A stretch of 64,000 nucleotides of DNA, taken from the NCBI GenBank assembly GCA_011087865.1, contig JAALKW010000001.1:45475-109474 (forward strand), read 5' to 3'. Of this stretch, positions 1 through 8,401 are shown piece by piece. The notes beneath the pieces were generated by a model, which saw nothing but the letters and a program-made list of their open reading frames with translations, did no database searches and was not told where the DNA came from. Numbering within the stretch: position 1 is the first letter of the stretch; every line of letters starts with the position of its first letter. Source of the DNA: Legionellaceae bacterium. GTDB taxonomy: Bacteria > Pseudomonadota > Gammaproteobacteria > Legionellales > Legionellaceae. Both the position numbers and the translations under genes were made by a program.

Positions 1-1804
1 TTTTTGCTTGATAAGCGACTAATTTTGTATGCTCTTTTGTCAGGGTTTCTATGCGTTGTTCGGTGAGAAATTGTAAGCCTTCTTTATGAAAAAATTGTCT
101 GGAAAAGTCTGGAGTGCACAGGATATCTTGTGCGATAACATGATGTGGTACAGCTTCGTTTAATACGGATCGCTCGCTTTCTGTCAGAGAGATGTGTTGT
201 TCGTAAATCATAGCGCTAATAATATCAGCAATCTCGATTTCTTTGTGAGCATCAAACGCTTTTTTGATGAGAGGTAGTTTTGATATTTTTAAAGTAATCT
301 CTGCCCACAGGGCACTGCCAAGCTCTAATTTTAGATTTTGCATTTTATCCAGCGTCATAGGAGGCATTAAAATACTTTTATCTACTATTTGTGCTGCGTA
401 TGGTTCAAGTATGAGATAAAAATTTTCTGAATCTAAAGCGTAATTTTGTACTAAGAAAATAGTGTTTAAATCATGTTTTTTTAGATCGATGGACTCAAAG
501 AAATCTGTAATGGATTGTTGTGTTTTTAAAGGGAGATTTTCCTGAAGGGCTTTGATTTTTTTCTCTACTGCTAATCGGCTAATTTTTAGAGGTTCTACAT
601 CTTGAGGTGTCAAGCGAGGTGCTGTTAATTCGAGTCGTTTAATAGCACATAAAACACGATACGCTTTTATGAGTGCCACGCTATTTTGATTAATTTTTTC
701 AGCATAGTCTTGCTTGCTTTCAATAAATTGATCAAGCATTGTTTTTTTAAGTCTTAATTTTTCAATGATAAGTTCTGTTTTTTTGATTTTTTCTGAGAGT
801 AAACCCAGCATCATTTGCGTATTGATAGATAATAGTTTTTCTTTAGGCAGTAAAGCATGTACTTGTGGGGAAGCTGCACCTACATCATATAATAGGTTTG
901 CGAGTGGGGCAGGATAAGTTTTTAACGTTAAAGTGCTTTTTAAGCGTTTTAATGTCACTTTGCTTGGGGTGGTTAAAAAACCAAGCAATGCTTGTTTAAT
1001 CTGGTTCGGTGTCTGGTTTTCGTCGGTAAGGGGTACTTCGAGTGAGCAGCGTTCCATGAGGGCATGTTTTGTATGGCTCTCTTGAAAGGCTATTGTACTT
1101 TCTAAATGTTCTTGCTCTGTTTTGAGTGTTTTTAAAGAAGGTAAAACTTCGAGTTCATGCTCTAAAATGTTCGCATCAGATTGTAGTGTTTTTATTTCGC
1201 TCTTGGTTGTTTCTAGCGTATCAAATAGGTAACTTAATAATTGGTCATACGTGTCTTTTTTCCATTGATGGGCCATTTCTGCTTTTTCTATTTTTGTTTG
1301 GTCCATACTGAGAAAACTTAAAATGGCATCTAGAAAAATAAAAAACCAGTGTTGGTGTGTTAATCCATATAGGGTGGCTTTGGTTTCATCGACTTCATTT
1401 TTAATCAAATCTAAATGTACATGACTAATTTTTAGCCCTTGTTCATCGACGGTGATTGCACCTGAAGCAACTGCTCCTGCGTAAATAAGCGCCGCTTTCT
1501 TTGTTTTTTTGTGATCTAGATGTTCTGCATTTTCATTTATTTTTTCTTGCATTTGCTGGATGGCTTGTTGTGTCTCTTTATTTCGGAGCAATAATATTTG
1601 TGCGGATTCCAATGCAATTGCTTCTTCTAAATCATGTTTTTCAGCAAGCATTTTATCTAAAGTTGGATTGCTTGTTTTTTTTGTTTTAAATAAACGAGGC
1701 GTAGGGGTATTTTTTTTGGCGAGGGTAATTTTTTCTTCTAATAAAGCCAATTCAGCTTTGTGTGCATCTAATTTTGAAGTGGTATGTTCTTGTTTATCAT
1801 GCAT
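1..1804 (-). CDS. Large coiled-coil protein of unknown function (C-terminus beyond the window)
   Basis: An open frame with no stop runs from an ATG at 1804 to the left edge, giving about 601 visible residues. I do not recognise a family. The sequence is rich in Lys, Glu, Leu and Gln with long heptad-like stretches (about 10-100, 170-240 and 310-420), typical of coiled coils. A short hydrophobic stretch (HWFFIFLDAILSF) lies near residue 152. There is no signal peptide. It is the last visible gene of a co-oriented block of coiled-coil and membrane proteins starting at 5873. A Legionellales-type effector or structural protein is possible but unproven. Start choice is fair: GGGGC lies upstream, but no classical ribosome binding site is visible. 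Confidence 0.75.
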   Translation of the reverse strand, partial: MHDKQEHTTSKLDAHKAELALLEEKITLAKKNTPTPRLFKTKKTSNPTLDKMLAEKHDLEEAIALESAQILLLRNKETQQAIQQMQEKINENAEHLDHKKTKKAALIYAGAVASGAITVDEQGLKISHVHLDLIKNEVDETKATLYGLTHQHWFFIFLDAILSFLSMDQTKIEKAEMAHQWKKDTYDQLLSYLFDTLETTKSEIKTLQSDANILEHELEVLPSLKTLKTEQEHLESTIAFQESHTKHALMERCSLEVPLTDENQTPNQIKQALLGFLTTPSKVTLKRLKSTLTLKTYPAPLANLLYDVGAASPQVHALLPKEKLLSINTQMMLGLLSEKIKKTELIIEKLRLKKTMLDQFIESKQDYAEKINQNSVALIKAYRVLCAIKRLELTAPRLTPQDVEPLKISRLAVEKKIKALQENLPLKTQQSITDFFESIDLKKHDLNTIFLVQNYALDSENFYLILEPYAAQIVDKSILMPPMTLDKMQNLKLELGSALWAEITLKISKLPLIKKAFDAHKEIEIADIISAMIYEQHISLTESERSVLNEAVPHHVIAQDILCTPDFSRQFFHKEGLQFLTEQRIETLTKEHTKLVAYQAK

Positions 1805-1964
1805 ATAGAAAGCCCCTGAATAGATCTATTTGCGTAATAATTGCAGTATAGCGCTTATTTTGGGTTTTGTGCAATAAAAGTTCAAATCGTTGGGTTTATT
1901 CAAGATTACTTTATGGGTTTCACCCCAAAGTTGCTTCATTTGGGGTGGGGTAAGTGCACGAGAT

Positions 1965-2945
1965 TTAGATATCAGCTCTGGGTGTTGTTTTATTTATTTC
2001 AGAAGGTTCCTGAGAGCCATCAAAAAAACGAACTGACGGACTGCTTGGTGTCTGTCTTGCTAAATCGCTTTTTGCTTCTGCCATGATTGCATCTGATTCG
2101 AGTCTCCTGTTTCTTGTTGCGTTGATGAATTCGGTGGTTGTTACGCTTGTTTCTTGGCTCTCTAAATGATGGCTTAATAATTGGATTAACGTATTGAGGT
2201 GCGTGAGGCGCTCCTGATAATTTACTTCTGTGGATGCCATTTGTACCCCAGATGCTTCAAGTGCATCGAGTGTTGTATTTAATCTTGGTAGGGTGGTACG
2301 GAGGAGCGTATTTGATTCTATGCCTAGCGCGTGATGTATTTGGTTGAGAATATGAATGATTTCCTGGCTATTTTCTTGTGTACTCTGTGTTGCAGCGCTT
2401 AGGGCACGAATGAGCGGGTCTAGAGTTATGTTTGTATTTTCAAATACAGTGTTCGCATTGTCGAAGCGTTCATTTTGCGCTTCAAGCACATCGACTTCGT
2501 CATCTAGTGTTTCATTGAGGTGCGCTGCTTCGGCAGATAGTAGGTTTAATAGCGTCCGTGTGTTTGTCAGCGCATCAATAGATTCTGTTAAAGTGTCTTC
2601 AAGTAAATGAAGAGAGTTTGTATTTAAGCTGTGTGCATTGTAATGGTTATTTAAAAAAAAGGCCCCCATAAAATAAATTCCGGCTATTGGCAGTAAGAGT
2701 AGCGTCGGCAGAAATAAGAGAGTGGTGATGAGATATGAGGCCGTCATAAAGGCCATATCAACCAGTATTTGCTTCCACCAGGATAGTCCGCCATAGTAAC
2801 CAGATAGTGAGGTTAAATAGCTTTTATAGCCTCTATTTTCTGCTTCGATATTTTCACGTAACACCCGAATGTGCTCATTCTGGGTTGCTACGCGTTGAAG
2901 TAATTCAGAGGCTGTTGGTTGTTGCACTGTTTCGTTGTTCATCAT
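1965..2945 (-). CDS. Membrane-hairpin plus coiled-coil protein, unknown function
   Basis: This 326-residue protein is not a family I recognise. Residues about 10-40 are helical. Residues about 60-98 form a long hydrophobic stretch able to make a two-helix membrane hairpin. The rest is a long Leu/Asn/Glu/Thr-rich coiled-coil region to about residue 290, followed by a polar tail. A good ribosome binding site (AAGGAG) lies nine bases before the ATG pair. The start overlaps the 3' end of the preceding gene by 41 bases, so the two are probably co-transcribed and translationally coupled. A hairpin followed by a coiled coil is common among effectors of intracellular bacteria that sit on host membranes. 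That role is inference only. Confidence 0.75.
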   Translation of the reverse strand: MMNNETVQQPTASELLQRVATQNEHIRVLRENIEAENRGYKSYLTSLSGYYGGLSWWKQILVDMAFMTASYLITTLLFLPTLLLLPIAGIYFMGAFFLNNHYNAHSLNTNSLHLLEDTLTESIDALTNTRTLLNLLSAEAAHLNETLDDEVDVLEAQNERFDNANTVFENTNITLDPLIRALSAATQSTQENSQEIIHILNQIHHALGIESNTLLRTTLPRLNTTLDALEASGVQMASTEVNYQERLTHLNTLIQLLSHHLESQETSVTTTEFINATRNRRLESDAIMAEAKSDLARQTPSSPSVRFFDGSQEPSEINKTTPRADI

Positions 2946-3735
2946 TTGATGTTTCTCCTTCTGGGTTTTGTGTATTCATTTGTCTTTGTGTACCACGAAG
3001 TGTTTCAGCGTAAATTCTGAGCATTCTAGTGGCTTCTTGATAACGTTCTGTGACGGTGTTGAGTTCTTGTTGCAGCATTTGATTGTCCTGAGTCTCGTTC
3101 GGCGCTGCTCTTTCTAGCTCATTTTGTAAGCGTGTTATTTCGGTTTGGTGGTTCGCTTCATTTGTGCTGAGGCTATGCCTTAAGGTATCAAACTGATGGA
3201 TTGTTTCAGCCAGTCTTTCTTCAGTTAAATGGAGTGCTTCAGTGGCTTCTGTCAGATGATGATTGATGGTGCTTGATTGCTCTCTTAGTGTGTTTAACTC
3301 AGCATTCAACGTAGTGAGCATCATTTCTGCTGTCTGGTTTGCTTCGTTTAGTGTGTTGATTGCTGCATTAAGCCTATTGATTTCTGTTTGCATGTCAGTA
3401 TTTTGTGCTTCAAGCCGTCTTGTTTCTGTATTTATCTGTGTTTGTGTTTCATGGGTTACTTCAACAGTCGTTTCAATGGTTTGGACAGAGGTTTGAACGG
3501 CTTCTTCTGCTGCTTCTCTCGTTGTCCTCATGGTTTCTCGTTCTGTCTCGAGGGCTGCGTCGTAAATGGCTCTGTTTCTTGCTAAAGGAGGTAGATTGTT
3601 ATTGGAGATAAGTGTCGCAATCCCTCTCATACTTAAAGAAGCACTAAAAGAAGAAAGAAGAACGGTAAAAATCGACGTACCTGTTGTTCCGGTGCCTAAA
3701 GTAGCAGCAAAACCTAAAATAAGAGGGAAGGGCAT
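2905..3735 (-). CDS. Membrane-anchored coiled-coil protein, unknown function
   Basis: This 276-residue protein has a hydrophobic, Gly/Thr/Ser-rich N-terminus (about 1-45) that could be one or two membrane segments. An almost uninterrupted coiled coil (about 55-250) rich in Glu, Thr, Asn and Gln follows, with a polar tail at the C-terminus. AAGGA lies seven bases before the ATG. It overlaps the next gene by 41 bases, and both share the plan of hydrophobic segment followed by coiled coil, so they may be distant duplicates or partners. No catalytic motif is visible. The Thr/Glu-heavy composition and lack of a recognisable family point to an accessory gene. Confidence 0.75.
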   Translation of the reverse strand: MPFPLILGFAATLGTGTTGTSIFTVLLSSFSASLSMRGIATLISNNNLPPLARNRAIYDAALETERETMRTTREAAEEAVQTSVQTIETTVEVTHETQTQINTETRRLEAQNTDMQTEINRLNAAINTLNEANQTAEMMLTTLNAELNTLREQSSTINHHLTEATEALHLTEERLAETIHQFDTLRHSLSTNEANHQTEITRLQNELERAAPNETQDNQMLQQELNTVTERYQEATRMLRIYAETLRGTQRQMNTQNPEGETSNDEQRNSATTNSL

Positions 3736-3779
3736 TGGGGTATCCTTATTTGATCGTGATTGATTTTAATTAAATATGA

Positions 3780-4571
3780 TTAAATATTTGGTGAAGTAAA
3801 GGCTTCATCCTGATGAGTATCATCTGGTGTATTCGGTTCCGCAAAGAATCGCCAGGTATGATATATCGAAGCTGAAGCTGTCATGCTGCCGCCGATGGCA
3901 TAGGTCGTTGTGGCTGAAAGCGCTGAAAACCCAGCACTGGGTAGCGCTAATGCGACAAGACCTAAGACGAGTACAATAGCCATCAATGTATTGATTTCGC
4001 TGCGCATCATGAATTGAAATAGAGCATTTGAATAAGAATAAGGATCTGCAAAGGACAGGTTTAATTGATTTTCAATGCATGATTCAAATGCTTGTTGCGT
4101 TTGTGTCTTTGTTGCTTCTTCAAATAAAATAAATGCGATGCAGTAGGCTTTGATATAATCGGTTTTAGCTGTATCAAGTACTGCTGGGTTTTCATGAAAG
4201 ATTTCATTGTGTAGATTGATTCGGGTTGCTTCATGTGCGCGTGTTGTTTGCGCAAGCCCTACCCATCTGACTGGGGCTCGAGATGGTACGATACCGATAG
4301 CGCGTTCGTATTCAGCTCTTGATGCTCTTAATTGCGCGGCTGTTTTTTCTCGGTGACGTGCATACTCATAATCACTATTAACAAGATCTAGCAAATGATG
4401 GGCGGCAATACATCCTGCAATGTCTCCGTTTTGAGGCAGCTTTGAGTATGCTATTTCATAAGCAAAAAATCGGGCAAAGCGATTTGATTTTTCTGTAAGA
4501 GATAAACCCGAGGTATCAAGATGTAAGGTATACGCTTTTTGAGCGTACGTTTTTATTTTCGTGCGTTCCAT
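3780..4571 (-). CDS. Protein of unknown function with C-terminal membrane segments
   Basis: The chosen start is the ATG at 4571, which has AAGGA seven bases upstream and gives 263 residues. The frame is open back to a GTG at 4664, but that start has no ribosome binding site. I do not recognise a family. The first roughly 180 residues are mixed helical with several aromatic and Arg residues. Residues about 190-235 contain two hydrophobic stretches (LMAIVLVLGLVALALPSAG and a Gly/Ala/Ser-rich one) that look membrane-spanning. It lies between the exported AAA+ ATPase gene and the coiled-coil genes on the same strand, about 200 bases after the former and 44 before the latter. Confidence 0.65.
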   Translation of the reverse strand: MERTKIKTYAQKAYTLHLDTSGLSLTEKSNRFARFFAYEIAYSKLPQNGDIAGCIAAHHLLDLVNSDYEYARHREKTAAQLRASRAEYERAIGIVPSRAPVRWVGLAQTTRAHEATRINLHNEIFHENPAVLDTAKTDYIKAYCIAFILFEEATKTQTQQAFESCIENQLNLSFADPYSYSNALFQFMMRSEINTLMAIVLVLGLVALALPSAGFSALSATTTYAIGGSMTASASIYHTWRFFAEPNTPDDTHQDEAFTSPNI

Positions 4572-4778
4572 CACCACTTCCTTGTTTAGCCAACGCGGCA
4601 TTTTATAAGAGAAAGGACTCATTCCATTCATGGGCATCATAAAACAAATTCGGATTAAAAACACCCATTAAATGATTTTTTTTTGATGATGTTATATTTT
4701 AAGCACGCGCTATGATTTTATTTGGTTATCACAAATGCTTGTAGGTGCTTGGTAATCGAGCATGATTATACGGTGAAA

Positions 4779-5873
4779 TTACTCTTTTATCGTCACATAA
4801 TCGCCTTCAATAGTGATCAGTATATTTGATTCAGGTTGTGGATGCTGAGTCACGATAAAGCGAGATAAATTTCCAATAATCTGTTGTTCAATTAAGCGCT
4901 TTAGGGGTCTAACACCTAAGTGATTAGATTTAAGCGATTCAAATAGATATTGGTTAACAGACGGGTCAAATGTTAGTTGGAGTTGTTTAAGTTTTAATAG
5001 ACGTTTGGAAATCAAGTATAGCTCTCTGTCAATTATTTTGGGGTAAAGTTCGTAAGGAATCGCTTTGAAAATAATAGGGGTGACGCGATTATAAAGTTCT
5101 GGACTTAAGTATGCAGCAATACGTCCTTCGATTTGTCGTAATATGCTCACATTATCTAAGTTATTATTTGAGAGCTCTAGGATTTCTTCAGAGGCAATAT
5201 TCGTCGTTAAAATAAAAAGAGATGAATTGAGGTTAAATACTTCTCCTGTTCCGCTGGTAATTCGTCCTTCATCAAATACTGATAGAAATAATTTCCGGAC
5301 TTCTGGCGCTGCTTTTTCAATTTCATCTAAGAGAATAATTGAATTTTTTCTGTTACGCACAGCTTCTGTCAGTGTGCCGCCTTTATGGGAATCTAGGTAC
5401 CCACGAGAAGATCCTATTAAAGTCCAAATTGTGGCTTCAGTCGCATATTCGCCCATATCAAAGCGTGTCATTTGTACCTCAGATCCTAAGAGTGCTTTTG
5501 ATAGCTCTTTGGCTAACTGTGTTTTTCCAACGCCAGTTGGGCCTGCAAAAAGAAAAACACCTATGGGTTTATTCGGATCATTGATGCCTGCTTGATAGCT
5601 GATAAGGTTGTTTGTGACTTCAGTGATGGCAAATGATTGACCCAAAATAGCTTCGTTTAAATTTTTTTCTAAATCAAGGATGTTATCCATTTTAAATGCG
5701 GTAGGGTCATCTTTAGGGTCCTTATCCCACCACCAATGTAAAAGAGGGTCTGATTGAAGGGCTGGAGCTTCTTTTAATAATGAATATTTTATTTTATTTG
5801 CTTCAGCAAAGGGGAAAAAGAAAAAAGTTGTTAAAAAACAAATGACTAACACAGCTTTATGTATACTTTTCAT
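4779..5873 (-). CDS. Exported single-ring AAA+ ATPase (ClpB D2-like, torsin-like architecture)
   Basis: This 364-residue protein matches the second AAA+ module of ClpB/Clp ATPases. It has Walker A GPTGVGKT (111-118), a pore-loop region GYLD (158-161), Walker B IILLDEIEK (179-187), sensor 1 TTN (223-225), a conserved Arg in YNRVTP (261-266) and sensor 2 GVRPLKR (320-326). It lacks the Clp N domain, first ATPase ring and ClpB middle domain. The N-terminus (1-25) is a textbook signal peptide: a Lys-containing start, a hydrophobic core of about 17 residues, and FAEA before a probable signal peptidase I cut. A linker with WWW (47-49) follows. The ATP-binding residues appear intact, yet the periplasm lacks ATP. 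It may act after transfer into a host compartment, or the N-terminus may be a membrane anchor. Confidence 0.85.
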   Translation of the reverse strand: MKSIHKAVLVICFLTTFFFFPFAEANKIKYSLLKEAPALQSDPLLHWWWDKDPKDDPTAFKMDNILDLEKNLNEAILGQSFAITEVTNNLISYQAGINDPNKPIGVFLFAGPTGVGKTQLAKELSKALLGSEVQMTRFDMGEYATEATIWTLIGSSRGYLDSHKGGTLTEAVRNRKNSIILLDEIEKAAPEVRKLFLSVFDEGRITSGTGEVFNLNSSLFILTTNIASEEILELSNNNLDNVSILRQIEGRIAAYLSPELYNRVTPIIFKAIPYELYPKIIDRELYLISKRLLKLKQLQLTFDPSVNQYLFESLKSNHLGVRPLKRLIEQQIIGNLSRFIVTQHPQPESNILITIEGDYVTIKE

Positions 5874-5940
5874 TCAAGTAAGCCCGATAAGAATTAAAGT
5901 GCTCAGAATTATATCACAGATTATTAATAAAAATAAGTGT

Positions 5941-6039
5941 TATGATGTGACATTATCAATTAAACCTGGCCCCATTGATTTCTATTATGATGTGACATTA
6001 TCAATTAAACCTGGCCCCATTGATTCCATTGATTTCTAT
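5941..6039. repeat. 45-bp tandem direct repeat, two copies plus an internal duplication
   Basis: Copy 1 spans 5941-5985. Copy 2 starts at 5986 and repeats the first 40 bases exactly (TATGATGTGACATTATCAAT and the following 20). It then reads a duplicated CCATTGATT before ending in the same TCTAT. The stretch 5874-6163 has no convincing gene. It holds this repeat and AT-rich spacer between an accessory gene block and the 3' end of tRNA-Phe. The core TAAACCTGGCCCC looks like a degenerate end of a mobile or REP-like element, but no transposase is visible. Confidence 0.85.
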
Positions 6040-6163
6040 ATCAACAAGCGATGTTTTTTGTTTTGTGGAATTAATGTCGAAAAAAGAACAGAAAAGAGTT
6101 TCTTAGTATTAATAGACTTGACCCCCTTGAATCGGGAATTGGGAATCTCAGGATTAATTTATA

Positions 6164-6239
6164 TGGTGGCCAGACCTGGAATCGAACCAGGGACACAAGG
6201 ATTTTCAGTCCTTTGCTCTACCGACTGAGCTACCTGGCC
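6164..6239 (-). tRNA. tRNA-Phe (anticodon GAA)
   Basis: On the minus strand the 76 bases fold as a standard cloverleaf. The acceptor is GGCCAGG paired with TCTGGCC (last pair G-U), with discriminator A and an encoded CCA. The D arm is GCTC-AGTCGGTA-GAGC. The anticodon loop is CTGAAAA with GAA, and the T arm carries GTTCGATTC. The sequence closely follows the usual gammaproteobacterial tRNA-Phe. A strong promoter lies directly upstream. The 3' end faces the accessory block at 1-5873. Confidence 0.97.
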
Positions 6240-6251
6240 ACACAGGTGCGT

Positions 6252-6280
6252 ATTAAACGCTGAGTTAGGGTTGGAGTCAA
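6252..6280 (-). promoter_or_regulatory. Sigma-70 promoter of tRNA-Phe
   Basis: On the minus strand TTGACT (6275-6280) and TTTAAT (6252-6257) are separated by exactly 17 bases. The -10 box ends 12 bases before the tRNA 5' end, so transcription should start only a few bases upstream of the mature tRNA. The TAATACGCACC stretch after the -10 is GC-containing, like a stringent discriminator. Confidence 0.75.
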
Positions 6281-6287
6281 GTAAAAA

Positions 6288-6560
6288 TTAAAATTTTTCT
6301 TCTGAAAATCCTGCAGGAGGTGCTGAGCCTTCACCAAAAAAATATTTTTCCATTTCTTCTTGAAGAAATGCACGCGCTTTAGGGTCAATGAGTGCCAGTC
6401 GATATTCGTTAATGAGCATGGTTTGATGCGTCAACCATGCTTGCCAAGCTTTTTTGGAAATATGTTGATAAATTTTTTCACCGAGAGGCCCTGGAAAAGG
6501 GGGGGCATCTAGTGCATCAAGGGTTTCGTTTAGTTTCTGGCATGTAATTTTAGAAGGCAT
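6288..6560 (-). CDS. yggX: Probable Fe(2+)-trafficking protein YggX
   Basis: The 90-residue length matches the YggX family (about 90), which protects Fe-S clusters from oxidative damage and supports iron supply in the cytoplasm. Visible family marks are the Cys near the N-terminus (SKITC), [17 protein letters not shown] (about 24-40) and [10 protein letters not shown] (about 46-55), followed by a short helix and a polar tail. In many gammaproteobacteria yggX is next to mutY. Here mutY lies about 18 kb away, so that pairing is broken. No strong ribosome binding site is seen before the ATG. The tRNA-Phe promoter lies just downstream of its stop codon. Confidence 0.93.
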   Translation of the reverse strand: MPSKITCQKLNETLDALDAPPFPGPLGEKIYQHISKKAWQAWLTHQTMLINEYRLALIDPKARAFLQEEMEKYFFGEGSAPPAGFSEEKF

Positions 6561-6643
6561 GATTATACTTTTATTCAGAATGAGTTTAGTGCGCTATTAT
6601 CTGTAAATAGCGCACGAAGAGCAACTAAAGCAGGTATATAAAC

Positions 6644-7507
6644 TTAACTGGCTTTTTCAGCTGGCTGAGGCTGTGTTGTTGCGTGACCGACAGGAAAAGA
6701 TTGTGCTGGGTTTTCTAATGCCTCTTTCAGGGTAATAAACTTATAGCCATGATCTCGATACATTTGGATAATATCGCCTAAAAAATGACTATTTAGTAAG
6801 TTCGCATGAAGTAAAATGATTTGTTTGACTGGCTTACCTTTAGCTCTTTTTTCAGCCCGAAGGGTTTGTTTCCAGATATAACTTAAGTATTGTTTTTTGA
6901 GTTTAGGTAAATATTTAGGTCTTGCACGATAAGCGACGCGATAGAGTTGGCTGTTAAATCGAAAGTCTTTGGTATCAATCGTAACGGGTGCAATAATATA
7001 GTCATGATCGGCAAGGTACTGTTGTACTTCTGCTTTTCTTGCACCATTGCCTTCTGCAAGATAAGGATACCTAAAATATCTAGGATGTGACATCAGTGAA
7101 TTTAATACTTGATCAGCATGTTCAACATTTTCGATGTATTTACTACTAGACATATGATTTAGGTTTGCATGTGAAAAAGTGTGATTACCAATGGTGAAGC
7201 CTGCATCATGGAATGCTTCTAAAAGTGACCATTGTCCCCGTTCAATTGAGCCTGCAATTACAAAGCCCGTTGCTGGCACATGATTATCAACCAATGTATC
7301 TAAAATACGCATAAAGCGGTCATGCTCGCGTTTAAGTGCCGATGCTTTATAGTTTGCTGAGCCAACAAAAGGCAAATCATCCAATGTAATTGCTATTTCA
7401 CGTATGGGAGGTGCTGTGGGTTCTGACGTTGAGGTTGTCTCCGCAAAGCAGGGAGTGACAACACTGGCAAATAAAAAACTAAAGCTTGTGATTAATAATT
7501 TGAACAT
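6644..7507 (-). CDS. Secreted polysaccharide deacetylase family protein
   Basis: The chosen ATG at 7507 has GAGAG upstream and begins a signal peptide (MFKLLITSF to CFA, about 1-22), giving 287 residues. The NodB-type deacetylase fold is shown by TLDDLP (motif 1, Asp43/Asp44) and GNHTFSH (motif 2, metal ligands His109 and His113). RYPYLAEGNG lies in the place of motif 3. Such enzymes remove acetyl groups from chitin-like or peptidoglycan sugars in the periplasm or outside the cell. The substrate cannot be told from sequence. The C-terminus ends in a low-complexity Gln/Pro/Ala tail. The frame continues upstream of 7507 but without signal-peptide logic. Confidence 0.85.
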   Translation of the reverse strand: MFKLLITSFSFLFASVVTPCFAETTSTSEPTAPPIREIAITLDDLPFVGSANYKASALKREHDRFMRILDTLVDNHVPATGFVIAGSIERGQWSLLEAFHDAGFTIGNHTFSHANLNHMSSSKYIENVEHADQVLNSLMSHPRYFRYPYLAEGNGARKAEVQQYLADHDYIIAPVTIDTKDFRFNSQLYRVAYRARPKYLPKLKKQYLSYIWKQTLRAEKRAKGKPVKQIILLHANLLNSHFLGDIIQMYRDHGYKFITLKEALENPAQSFPVGHATTQPQPAEKAS

Positions 7508-7631
7508 GATTTGCTCTCTTTTTTTATAAGTAGCTTGTTTGTATTTAAAAGCGTAGCAATAAAACACAAAGTTTGCTGAAAATGTTTTTTTTGGTCATGA
7601 TGGGTGTTTATCACATTTAAAATGCTATCTT

Positions 7632-8327
7632 ATGATTACGGTGATTATTTCTGTTTTTAATGAAATGAAAAATGCATATTTATCTCAGATATTAGCCGGG
7701 TTTAAAACGCATACTTTTTTTGAGGTGCTTTGTGTGGATGGTGGTTCAACGGATGGTACGATTGAATGGATTCAGCAACAAGGTGTTGCAGTTGATGTCT
7801 TACCGAAATCAAGCCGTGCAGCTCGCCTAAATCATGGGATACAAGCAGCAAACACGATGGTTGTTTTATTACAGCATCCACGTTCTATTATTTCATCTGA
7901 AGGCCTTTTATTGCTTAAAGAAAAACATCAAGAGTTGAAGTGGGCAGCTTTTACGCATCAATTTGATGAACGACATTATTTTTTGAAATTTATATCTTGG
8001 TATTCTAATCAAGTGCGTGTCAAGAGAAAAAGTATTGTATATTTAGATCATTGTATATTTATAAATCAGAAGTTTGTAAGATTAGATCCAATACCAGATT
8101 TAGCCGTTTTTGAAGATACAGCGCTTTCAAATGCTTTAAGTTCACAATGTAAGCCTAGCTTATTATCAGCGGTTGTGACGACATCAGCCATTCGCTTTTT
8201 AGATCGAGGGATTTATAAGCATTTTTTTCTCAATCAATGGATTAAAATTTTATATTTATTAAAAATGGATAGTTGTAAAATAAATCGTATCTATGAGAAA
8301 AAATTAAATCTAAATCAAGAAAACTAA
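7632..8327 (+). CDS. Family 2 glycosyltransferase
   Basis: This 231-residue GT-A fold protein begins directly with the beta strand ITVIISVFNE. VDGGSTDGT (about 35-43) holds the nucleotide-sugar-binding acidic residues, and a later FEDTAL (about 160-165) fits the acceptor-site region. The length and motifs fit the small rSAM/selenodomain-associated (TIGR04283-like) subgroup of GT2. There is no membrane segment, so it is probably cytoplasmic or peripheral. It is divergent from the deacetylase gene and followed about 75 bases later by small envelope genes. The substrate is unknown. Confidence 0.82.
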   Translation: MITVIISVFNEMKNAYLSQILAGFKTHTFFEVLCVDGGSTDGTIEWIQQQGVAVDVLPKSSRAARLNHGIQAANTMVVLLQHPRSIISSEGLLLLKEKHQELKWAAFTHQFDERHYFLKFISWYSNQVRVKRKSIVYLDHCIFINQKFVRLDPIPDLAVFEDTALSNALSSQCKPSLLSAVVTTSAIRFLDRGIYKHFFLNQWIKILYLLKMDSCKINRIYEKKLNLNQEN

Positions 8328-8401
8328 AATATGGTTGTTATTCTTTCAATTTGCGCTATTATTACTAGTGTGATTTTATCTTTGTCACCTAGGAGAGTAA
8401 G

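Noticed and set aside
4572..4664. Longer start (GTG at 4664) for the 3780-4571 gene
   Set aside because: It has no ribosome binding site, whereas the ATG at 4571 has AAGGA at ideal spacing.
5143..5595. Plus-strand open frame of 150 residues
   Set aside because: It is antisense to the AAA+ ATPase gene, whose codons and motifs are clearly the real ones.
5941..6039. CRISPR array
   Set aside because: There are only two copies directly adjacent with no spacer, and no cas genes are nearby.
5842..6228. Plus-strand open frame of about 128 residues through the tandem repeat
   Set aside because: It reads through the non-coding repeat and the antisense of tRNA-Phe, and its repeated DVTLSIKPGPID comes only from the DNA repeat.
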